Shown here piece by piece: positions 17,479-24,105 of a DNA stretch of 64,000 nucleotides. Position 1 is the stretch's first letter; every line of letters begins with the position of its first letter. Made by a program: the position numbers and the translations under genes. The notes under the pieces are model-generated. The model saw only the letters and a list, made by a program, of their open reading frames with translations, ran no database searches and had not been told where the DNA came from. Source of the stretch: CAZUXE01 sp964624585 (GTDB taxonomy: Bacteria > Hydrothermota > Tepidihabitantia > B3-TA06); NCBI GenBank assembly GCA_964624585.1, contig CAZUXE010000002.1, positions 58,844 to 122,843 of the forward strand. Reading direction: 5' to 3'.

Positions 17479-18213
17479 ATGAACTTTAATTTTATTATGC
17501 CTCAAAGGGTAGTTGCCAAAAGGAATAATGAAAAGGCTCCTATCCTTATAGTTGACGATAACTTAGAGGTCTGTGAATTATATCACGATTATTTGTCTGC
17601 TAAAGGTTTCACGATTCATACCTTCTCTTCACCCAAAAAAGCGTTACGAAAATTTAGAACTATAACCTACAAACTTTTGATTACTGATATAAACATGCCT
17701 GGAATGAACGGTTGGGAGCTAATTCGTAATGTAGTTAAGCTCAACCCTTATCAAAGGATTATTGTTGTTTCTGCAAACAAAAAAGATACTTTTTACGAAG
17801 AGTACGCAAAAGTTGCTAAAATACGTTACTTACAGAAACCATTCAGCATACATAACCTTGAGAGCATCATCAATGAAGTATTGAGCGAAGCTAAACGGGG
17901 GCGGGGGAAGTTAGGTTTCTACATCAATGGCTTAATTGATAGTTGCAAAACACAAGGTGAAGGTATAATTTTGGAGTTGACTAACAAGACAAAAAAGGGT
18001 CGTTTATGTATTGAAAAAGGCGTTTTAGTTCATGTTGAAACTACTGATAAACGTGGTAAAGAAGCTCTTAAAGAGATTTCGGAATGGACATTGCGCAATT
18101 TCAGTATCAAAACCTATACTATTGGTTCAGCAGTTGCCGCAAATATCGCATTTGTTGAAAAAAATCCCAACATAACTTTGTCTTTGCAAAATGGTTTTTC
18201 TAGGTTTTGTTGA
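17479..18213 (+). CDS. response regulator with receiver and PATAN (DUF4388-like) domains
   Basis: About 244 residues. The receiver domain has ILIVDDNLEVCEL, the phosphorylated Asp in LLITDINMPGMNG, and YLQKPF. The C-terminal half (LGFYINGLIDSCKTQGEGIILELTNKTKKGRLCIEKGVLVHVETTD..., broken here for length) is a PATAN/DUF4388-like domain. Such domains occur with receivers in gliding and pilus regulation. There is no DNA-binding domain. The frame is open from 17440, but that part forms the leader stem. GGAG (17464-17467) points to TTG 17476 or ATG 17479 as the start. It is driven by the module 1 sigma-54 promoter and ends at a terminator, so it is the output of the upstream kinase-activator pair. 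Confidence 0.85.
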   Translation: MNFNFIMPQRVVAKRNNEKAPILIVDDNLEVCELYHDYLSAKGFTIHTFSSPKKALRKFRTITYKLLITDINMPGMNGWELIRNVVKLNPYQRIIVVSANKKDTFYEEYAKVAKIRYLQKPFSIHNLESIINEVLSEAKRGRGKLGFYINGLIDSCKTQGEGIILELTNKTKKGRLCIEKGVLVHVETTDKRGKEALKEISEWTLRNFSIKTYTIGSAVAANIAFVEKNPNITLSLQNGFSRFC

Positions 18214-18249
18214 TTGATTCCATTCTATATTACCTTGCTGACGGTTAAG

Positions 18250-18293
18250 TTGCCCTTTGGAATGCAGTAACTTATCTCCGAAGGGCAATTTTT
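18250..18293 (+). terminator. intrinsic terminator after receiver-PATAN gene
   Basis: TTGCCCTTTGG / CCGAAGGGCAA with a 17-base loop, followed by TTTTT. It closes module 1 before the promoter of module 2. Confidence 0.8.
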
Positions 18294-18362
18294 CTATCAA
18301 CTTAATTTTTTAATTGGGTTTTTCCATAAGATAGATAATTTTCACAAACGAACTCTTTGCGC

Positions 18363-18391
18363 TTGACTAGGGCTTATTAGAATATTATACT
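18363..18391 (+). promoter_or_regulatory. promoter of the second kinase-activator operon
   Basis: TTGACT, 17-base spacer, TATACT. The start codon lies about 110 bases beyond the expected +1 and has a GGGAGG site. Confidence 0.75.
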
Positions 18392-18508
18392 GTATGGTGT
18401 TTAGAAAGAGATTAAGTAGAAGTCAACACCTTTACTATCTTAGCTTTGCAGGAAGCCTGCGTATCCTTTTCCAACAATGGCCAGTATTAATTTCTCAAGG
18501 GAGGAAAT

Positions 18509-20380
18509 GTGGCTAAAAATGTCAATAAACCTGACATTTGTGATTCACAGCTTAAATCTTTGATTGAAAATCTCCCCATTGGGATATTCCGAAGCACTCC
18601 ACATGGCAAAATTCTTTCAGTAAATTCAAAACTTGTAAAAATCTATGGCTACTCTTCTACTGAAGAGATGCTAAAAATCTCAGCCCAGGAATTGTATTGT
18701 AACCCGAAACAAAGGACTAAACTGTTAAAACTTGCAGCAAAAGATGGAAGGGTTGAGAATTTCGTAGTTGAGCATTGCAGAAAAGACGGGAAACGAATAT
18801 GGTTATCTTTGAGTTTGAATGTTGTCAAGAATCCTCAAGGTAATGTGGAATATTATGACGGTATTGCAGAAGATATTAGTGAAAAAAAGCAAGCTGAACA
18901 AACTCTTGCCGAGTATGAGGAACGCTACCGAGCATTTATTGACGAAGCTCTGGTTGGTGTATACATATATAGTAATCAAAAGAATGGATATTTGTTTGTG
19001 AATCCTGCCATGTCTGAAATAACAGGATACTCCATTGATGAACTTCTGAATATGGATCCATCTTTAATGGCGATTCCAGAAGACAGAATAATTCTTGAAA
19101 AAAGAACAGAGGCCTTCTTAAACGGTAAACGCTTTCCACCTCAATATACTATACGAATTAAAAGAAAGAACGGTGAACAGGCGACTCTGACTGTTAGAAC
19201 ACGCCGGATTTCATTTAACGGTGAACAGGTTACTTTAGGAAATTGTATTGATTCAACAGAACAAGTTAAGCAAAGAGAACAAATAGAGCGTGCCAAACGT
19301 GAATGGGAACGAACTTTTGATGCCACTTCGGATTTGGTAATGATTACTGACAAACGACAAAAAATCATAAGGGCCAACATTGCAGTTAGTAAATATTCCG
19401 AATTAGAATTTAATAAACTATTGACGAAATCTTGCTACGATGTATTTCATATATCAAAAGATGCGGTAGAGGAATGCCCCCAAAAAGAATGTATACGAAC
19501 AGGAACTACACAGTATACTGAAATTACCGATCCTGAAACAGCGAAGATATTTTCCATATCCATTTCGCCTTTTGTTGATAAGAATGGTGAAATTATCGGT
19601 ACCGTAAACGTTGCCCGCGATATTACTGAGCGAAAACGCATGGAAAAACAATTATTGCGCACCTCTAAACTTGCCTCTATTGGTGTATTAGCAGCAGGAA
19701 TAGCCCATCAAATCAACAATCCTTTGGCTATAATGGTTCTTATTGCAACTGCTTTGCGAAACCTCTTCGTATCTCAGCCAAAACTTCCACAACAGCTTCA
19801 AGAAAAGATTCAAAAATACCTTGACACTCTTGATAAACAGATTGAAAGAACCCGCAAGGTTGTTACCGGGCTTCTTGAGTTTACTCAGGAAAAACGAAGT
19901 AAAATAGAGGCGGTTGAAGTAAACTCTTCTATAAATGAAGCTCTACAGTTTCTTTCCCAGCCTTTATCTAGTGAGAATTTAGTATTGCAGCTGTCTTTAT
20001 TTAAAGATATTTCACCGGCAATGGCCGATCCTGTTGCATTGCAACAGGTTATTATTAACGTACTTCAAAATGCCATAGATTCTATGAATGCTAAAGGGAA
20101 ATTGAGTGTAAAAACAGAACAAAAAAATAAACGGATCAAGATTTCAATAAAAGACAGCGGTTGCGGTATCCCTGACTATCTTAGAGATGAGATATTTGAA
20201 CCCTTGTTTAGTACAAAATCCTCAGGTAAGGGAACGGGTTTGGGTTTAGCGGTAAGCGTTATGCTTCTTGAACGCTTTGGTGGTAAAATCTATATAGAGG
20301 AAACTTCAAGTATGGGAACAACTTTTGTTATAGAAGTACCCGTGGCTGTTTCTGAAAAAAAACAGCGACATTTGGGATAA
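18509..20380 (+). CDS. soluble PAS-domain sensor histidine kinase (module 2)
   Basis: 623 residues, cytoplasmic. PAS (17-130), PAS (137-258), PAS (268-375), HisKA (~385-455) and HATPase (~500-610). The H-box is GIAHQINNPLA, again with Gln after the histidine; then VLQNAIDSM, KDSGCGIP and GKGTGLGLAV. PAS 2-3 are the same pair found twice in the module 1 kinase (GVYIY...FLFVNPAM and WERTFDATSDL...FSISISPF). The third PAS carries ECPQKEC, a Cys pair that could bind metal or sense redox (inference). Start is GTG 18509, with GGGAGG four bases upstream. It is followed after 25 bases by its sigma-54 activator. Confidence 0.93.
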   Translation: MAKNVNKPDICDSQLKSLIENLPIGIFRSTPHGKILSVNSKLVKIYGYSSTEEMLKISAQELYCNPKQRTKLLKLAAKDGRVENFVVEHCRKDGKRIWLSLSLNVVKNPQGNVEYYDGIAEDISEKKQAEQTLAEYEERYRAFIDEALVGVYIYSNQKNGYLFVNPAMSEITGYSIDELLNMDPSLMAIPEDRIILEKRTEAFLNGKRFPPQYTIRIKRKNGEQATLTVRTRRISFNGEQVTLGNCIDSTEQVKQREQIERAKREWERTFDATSDLVMITDKRQKIIRANIAVSKYSELEFNKLLTKSCYDVFHISKDAVEECPQKECIRTGTTQYTEITDPETAKIFSISISPFVDKNGEIIGTVNVARDITERKRMEKQLLRTSKLASIGVLAAGIAHQINNPLAIMVLIATALRNLFVSQPKLPQQLQEKIQKYLDTLDKQIERTRKVVTGLLEFTQEKRSKIEAVEVNSSINEALQFLSQPLSSENLVLQLSLFKDISPAMADPVALQQVIINVLQNAIDSMNAKGKLSVKTEQKNKRIKISIKDSGCGIPDYLRDEIFEPLFSTKSSGKGTGLGLAVSVMLLERFGGKIYIEETSSMGTTFVIEVPVAVSEKKQRHLG

Positions 20381-20405
20381 TAAGATGTCTAAGGAGGAGA
20401 CGCAG

Positions 20406-21785
20406 ATGGATGAGAATGATCTTAGGGTGCTTATTGTGGACGACGAACAGTCGTTTTTAGAAATTATTTGTGATACCCTTCAGCCGCTGGGATGTAGCGT
20501 AGATACAGCAAATAACGCGAAGCGGGCATTAGAGTTACTTGCCAGTCGTTTCTTCGACGTAGTAGTTCTGGATGTGCGAATGCCCGATATGGATGGTCTA
20601 GAATTATTGGGCAAGCTTGTCAAAGAACGTTCAACCCTACAAGTGATTATGCTAACCGGACATGGCACGGTACCTATGGCAGTTGAAGCAATGCGTCTTG
20701 GTGCCTTTGATTTTCTATTGAAACCTATTGAAGTGGATGAACTTATGCGCTCCATACGTCGAGCTGCGGAGCGTGGTAAGTTACAAAGGAAGAATATCGT
20801 TCTGGAAGAGGAATTAAAACGTTCACGTGGATCGGATAAAATAATTGGAGAAAGCGAAGCCCTAAATCAAGTGTTTGATGCAATTGATACGGCAGCCTTA
20901 TCCGATTTTCCTGTATTGATTACCGGTGAGAGCGGAACGGGTAAAGAATTGGTTGCAAGGGCTATTCAAGCAAAAAGCTCCAGAAGTTCACACCCATTGA
21001 TAGTAGTGGATGGTTCAACACTTAGGGAAGAGTTGATTGCATCGGAACTTTTTGGTCACGAAAAAGGGGCGTTTACAGGGGCAACAAGCAAAAAAGCCGG
21101 TCTTTTTGAGATGGCCGATAGAGGGACCCTGTTTCTTGACGAGATAGGAGAACTCTCACCAGCTAACCAAAGTACTCTCTTACGTGTATTGGAATCTGGA
21201 AGTTTTCGTCCTTTAGGCGGCCTGAAAGAAGTCAACGTTGATGTCAGGGTGATTGCCGCCACTAATAAAAACTTAAAAGAAGCGGTTGCAAAGGGTGAGT
21301 TTCGTGAAGATTTGTACTATCGTCTTAAAGGAATAGAAATAGTTGTTCCTCCTCTGCGAGAACGGAAATCGGATATACTTTTACTTGCTAGCCATTTTAT
21401 AAGGGAAAATGGAATGCAACTTACAATATCAAAAGAAACAGCCTTGGCTCTAACCAGTTTTGACTGGCCTGGAAATATAAGACAACTGCGCTATGTTATT
21501 GAACTTGCGGCCTTAATTGCACGAAAAGACGGTGAAATACTTCCCAAACACTTACCTCAGGAAATAAGAACACAAACAGTTCAAAAATCTCAAACCGCTT
21601 CAATTCCCTTTATTGATGAGTTTAAGGAAAACCCAAAATTATCCCAATTTATAGATAAATGTGAACGGGTCTATTTAAGAAAATTGCTCACAGAACATTC
21701 AGGGAATAAAACAAAGGTAGCTGAAATTTTAGGCGTTGCTTCCTCAACTCTTTATGAAAAGCTGCATCGTCTGGGATTAATGTAA
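20406..21785 (+). CDS. NtrC-family sigma-54-dependent response regulator (module 2)
   Basis: About 459 residues. Receiver: VDDEQSF, phosphorylated Asp in VVLDVRMPDMDG, LTGHGT, LLKPIE. AAA+: GESGTGKE, GAFTGA, LFLDEIGEL, FREDLYYRLKG. C-terminal Fis-type helix-turn-helix: NKTKVAEILGVASSTLYEKLHRLGL. It is a close relative of the module 1 activator. The frame begins at ATG 20385, but AAGGAGGAG at 20391-20399 places the real start at ATG 20406. Its probable targets are the CCGG inverted repeats and -24/-12 promoter just downstream. The two activators differ in the recognition helix, which agrees with their different candidate sites. Confidence 0.94.
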   Translation: MDENDLRVLIVDDEQSFLEIICDTLQPLGCSVDTANNAKRALELLASRFFDVVVLDVRMPDMDGLELLGKLVKERSTLQVIMLTGHGTVPMAVEAMRLGAFDFLLKPIEVDELMRSIRRAAERGKLQRKNIVLEEELKRSRGSDKIIGESEALNQVFDAIDTAALSDFPVLITGESGTGKELVARAIQAKSSRSSHPLIVVDGSTLREELIASELFGHEKGAFTGATSKKAGLFEMADRGTLFLDEIGELSPANQSTLLRVLESGSFRPLGGLKEVNVDVRVIAATNKNLKEAVAKGEFREDLYYRLKGIEIVVPPLRERKSDILLLASHFIRENGMQLTISKETALALTSFDWPGNIRQLRYVIELAALIARKDGEILPKHLPQEIRTQTVQKSQTASIPFIDEFKENPKLSQFIDKCERVYLRKLLTEHSGNKTKVAEILGVASSTLYEKLHRLGLM

Positions 21786-21796
21786 TCTAGACTGCC

Positions 21797-21842
21797 AATT
21801 TTCCGGTTTTCCGGAAAATCCACATTCCGGTTTTCCGGAAAA
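21797..21842. promoter_or_regulatory. candidate upstream activator sites, module 2
   Basis: Two copies of TTCCGGTTTTCCGGAAAA in tandem, each built on the palindrome TTTTCCGGAAAA. They are about 94-140 bases upstream of the predicted sigma-54 start. The motif is unlike the module 1 site. Confidence 0.7.
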
Positions 21843-21908
21843 CGACATTCTTGACATAATTTCTTACAGGTAAAGCTAGTAGTTGCGACACTTATTGAGT
21901 GGTGTGTG

Positions 21909-21926
21909 GTGGCACGAAAATTGCTT
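21909..21926 (+). promoter_or_regulatory. sigma-54 promoter, module 2
   Basis: GTGGCACGAAAATTGCTT keeps GG-N10-GC exactly and nearly all consensus bases. The predicted start is near 21936. Confidence 0.87.
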
Positions 21927-21935
21927 ATATAAAAA

Positions 21936-22379
21936 TCATGGAAGTAAATATTCTTGATAAAAAAAACTGCAATAGGGCTTCCGGTTCTTTACTTATCAAG
22001 AATGTTTGGGACAAGGAGAGAGAAAAATTCGCCTCCCATGCTTGCTCAGCGGCTGCCGGTAAAATCCCGGCAGCCGCCTTATCCCTTGCAGAAAACCCGT
22101 TTTCTGCGCCGGAAGGTGAATTGCTTGAATACAATTCCCACGGAACCCTACCATATCAGTGGAAATTGAGGTGTCTTGAAAGAGATAGTGGATTCGGCGA
22201 AGTGTATCCTTCTTGCTATATGGTTTTTAAGGATGAATCGCAGTTTCTTGGCGAAAGTCATCTGGAGAATCCACCTTTACAATTCCTTGGCAGCTTTGTA
22301 AGACACCTCTTTTCCCTACTTTATAAGGGTTCAAATGCTCTTTGGATAAATAATTCGAAGGCTCTAGGAGGAGCGGTTT
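21936..22379 (+). ncRNA. structured leader or sRNA from the module 2 sigma-54 promoter
   Basis: About 440 bases between the sigma-54 start and the receiver gene. It holds element D and directly after it a 9-bp hairpin with a two-base loop (GCAGAAAAC / GTTTTCTGC, about 22088-22107). A long open frame crosses the same stretch (listed separately), so a coding alternative must be weighed. The CCTCC of element D is complementary to GGAGG of the receiver gene. Confidence 0.45.
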
Positions 22380-22387
22380 TTGCATAA
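21938..22387 (+). CDS. possible leaderless ORF in module 2 leader (149 aa)
   Basis: ATG 21938 falls two bases after the predicted sigma-54 start. The frame MEVNILDKKNCNRASGSLL... stays open for 149 codons to TAA 22387. It overlaps the receiver gene's TTG start by eight bases and contains that gene's ribosome site. This is the layout of a coupled gene. Against this, the frame crosses element D as Ala-rich sequence, I recognise no domain, and module 1 has only a 78-codon equivalent (17238-17474) with unrelated sequence. A frame of this length by chance is uncommon but possible in 64 kb. Confidence 0.3.
   Translation: MEVNILDKKNCNRASGSLLIKNVWDKEREKFASHACSAAAGKIPAAALSLAENPFSAPEGELLEYNSHGTLPYQWKLRCLERDSGFGEVYPSCYMVFKDESQFLGESHLENPPLQFLGSFVRHLFSLLYKGSNALWINNSKALGGAVFA
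22030..22078 (+). ncRNA. RNA element copy D
   Basis: CGCCTCCCATGCTTGCTCAG precedes a perfect 11-bp hairpin (GCGGCTGCCGG / CCGGCAGCCGC, loop TAAAATC, 22049-22077). It shares the single strand with copies A and B and the stem core with copy C. Confidence 0.6.
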
Positions 22388-22751
22388 CGCCCCACGGGTT
22401 CTTCTTGTTGATGACGAAGTTGAGTTTGTAAATATGCTTGCTTCATTGATGCGTATGCAAAATCTTGATGTACAGACGGCTACAGGAGGAATTAAAGCGT
22501 TGCAGATAATGACTTCCGGTGATTTTGATTTGCTTGTTACTGATATCAATATGCCTGAGATGGATGGAGTAGAGTTAATTAGGGAAGTAAAGAAAATTAA
22601 ACCTGATTTGAAAATAATGGTCATGACTGCCTATCCATCCAAGGGGGTACGTGATGAATCAACAAGATTAGGCGTACTTGATTATATCATCAAGCCATTT
22701 CCGATAAATGACTTTTTCCAGTTGCTTAAAAAGCGCTTGAACACAGCCTAG
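22380..22751 (+). CDS. single-domain response regulator (CheY-like)
   Basis: 123 residues, a bare receiver: VLLVDDEVEF, phosphorylated Asp in LLVTDINMPEMDG, the Thr in VMTAYPS, and the Lys in IIKPFPI. With no output domain it must act by protein contact or as a phosphotransfer partner. Start is TTG 22380, with AGGAGGAG (22366-22373) six bases upstream. It is the only clear protein product of the module 2 sigma-54 promoter and parallels the receiver-PATAN gene of module 1. Confidence 0.9.
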   Translation: MHNAPRVLLVDDEVEFVNMLASLMRMQNLDVQTATGGIKALQIMTSGDFDLLVTDINMPEMDGVELIREVKKIKPDLKIMVMTAYPSKGVRDESTRLGVLDYIIKPFPINDFFQLLKKRLNTA

Positions 22752-23100
22752 AGCTTTGAAAATTTGGAGTAATACAATAATAATAACGCTTGAAAAATAA
22801 TCGGGATTGTTTTTTAAGCATATTAACTAACAAGGGTTGTAGTAATACCTGTTTCTTTAATGTAGGAGCAAAATGCTGTAAGAAGGGCAGTTTTGAATTA
22901 CAGGAGTAGTTTCTTTGGAGCACTGACTGCACTTCAATTATCGCAATACAGGAGTTGCGGTAATCAACCCTCTATATTATACTACATAATGACAGGTACC
23001 CGATGTCTTGCCATTATGATAATAAGCTATAAGCGGCTTCGATTACACTTTTAATATTGTTGTAGTCTGGGGTCGCTTTTTTTTATTTAATTTTAAAAAG
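22752..23100. other. 3' region of the module 2 transcript
   Basis: No credible gene. Two ATACAGGAGT/TTACAGGAGT words lie near 22900 and 22950. A weak stem ATAATG / CATTAT sits near 22990. The strong terminator at 23031-23084 ends the region, so the receiver mRNA would have a 280-base 3' untranslated part. Confidence 0.5.
23031..23084 (+). terminator. intrinsic terminator of module 2
   Basis: A helix of about 17 pairs including G-U pairs (AAGCGGCTTCGATTACA with TGTAGTCTGGGGTCGCTT), followed by eight T. Confidence 0.78.
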
Positions 23101-23128
23101 TTGACAAAGCCGGGAAAATTTTTATTAT
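23101..23128 (+). promoter_or_regulatory. promoter of the STAS gene
   Basis: TTGACA, 16-base spacer, TATTAT. The gene starts about 65 bases beyond the expected +1 with an AGGAG site. Confidence 0.7.
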
Positions 23129-23200
23129 ATGCAAAGTAATACTGAATGTATAAAGTTAGTTTTATTCTTATGAGTAAACTGATTATATTAAGGAGCCTTA

Positions 23201-23854
23201 ATGAATGATATTAGTAATGTAGCAGATTTTCAAGAACGAGTAAATAAAATCGAAGAAGCGCTTTCTGTTGCCGCATGTGGTGATTTTTCCGTAAGACTTG
23301 AAATTCTGGAAGAGAATCAGGATTTTTTGACACCAATAGAATTGGGCGTCAACATGCTTATTTCAGATATGGGTGATGAGGTTCATAAAAGTAGACTCAA
23401 AGCTCAAGAGCTTCAGGAAAAACTTGATTTAATAGAAAAGCAGCGAAGGGCAATAGAGGAGCTTTCCACTCCCATAATTAAAATATGGGAAAAGGTGTTG
23501 GTTTTGCCTCTAATAGGTGTGCTTGATACTCGCAGGTCACAGAAGTTGACAGAGCAGCTTTTGCAAACTATTGCTGAAGTTCAGGCTAAGCTGACTATAA
23601 TCGATATTACAGGGGTACCAACTGTGGATTCAGCAGTAGCTAATCATCTTATTAAAACAGTCAATTCAGTCAAGTTGCTTGGTGCGGAATGCGTTATTAC
23701 AGGAATACGTCCCGAAGTGGCGCAGACAATTATATATCTTGGTCTTGACCTTTCAGATATTCAAACCTTGGCGAATCTTTCCGAAGGTTTGAAGTTAGCC
23801 TTTGAGCGTCTCAATATGAAGATTGTAAATCTTAAACCTTCAGATTCTATCTAA
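23201..23854 (+). CDS. STAS-domain protein with HAMP-like N-terminus (RsbR/stressosome type)
   Basis: 217 residues, soluble. Residues ~10-65 (ALSVAACGDFSVRLEI...LTPIELGVNMLISDMGDEV) look like a HAMP domain without membrane segments. A coiled-coil linker follows (~65-88). The STAS domain (~90-205) begins TPIIKIWEKVLVLPLIGVLD and contains IIDITGVPTVDSAVANHL, the helix-start Ser/Thr region that is phosphorylated in anti-anti-sigma and stressosome proteins, then LGAECVITGIRPEVAQ. This order matches RsbR-like scaffolds. No RsbT kinase lies in the window. It has its own promoter after the terminator of module 2, so a link to the kinases is by neighbourhood only. Confidence 0.82.
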   Translation: MNDISNVADFQERVNKIEEALSVAACGDFSVRLEILEENQDFLTPIELGVNMLISDMGDEVHKSRLKAQELQEKLDLIEKQRRAIEELSTPIIKIWEKVLVLPLIGVLDTRRSQKLTEQLLQTIAEVQAKLTIIDITGVPTVDSAVANHLIKTVNSVKLLGAECVITGIRPEVAQTIIYLGLDLSDIQTLANLSEGLKLAFERLNMKIVNLKPSDSI

Positions 23855-24105
23855 AATATTTATGATTTTCCCACCTCATCTATTGTTAACTATTCTCAAG
23901 TTCGTCTGAATAATAAAATTCGGCAAAAGGCTTTTGTTCTAAAAAAGTAGAATAGGTAAATAACGAAGCGTATACTTAATTCTGCAGTTTGGAAAAATCG
24001 AAAGCTTTTCGTGAGTTCGCTCTTTTTCTATTTCAAGGAATATAATCCATATTTGTCTGTATACTTCAATGTATGAAAAAATTCAAAACCACGAAGGAGA
24101 CAGAA

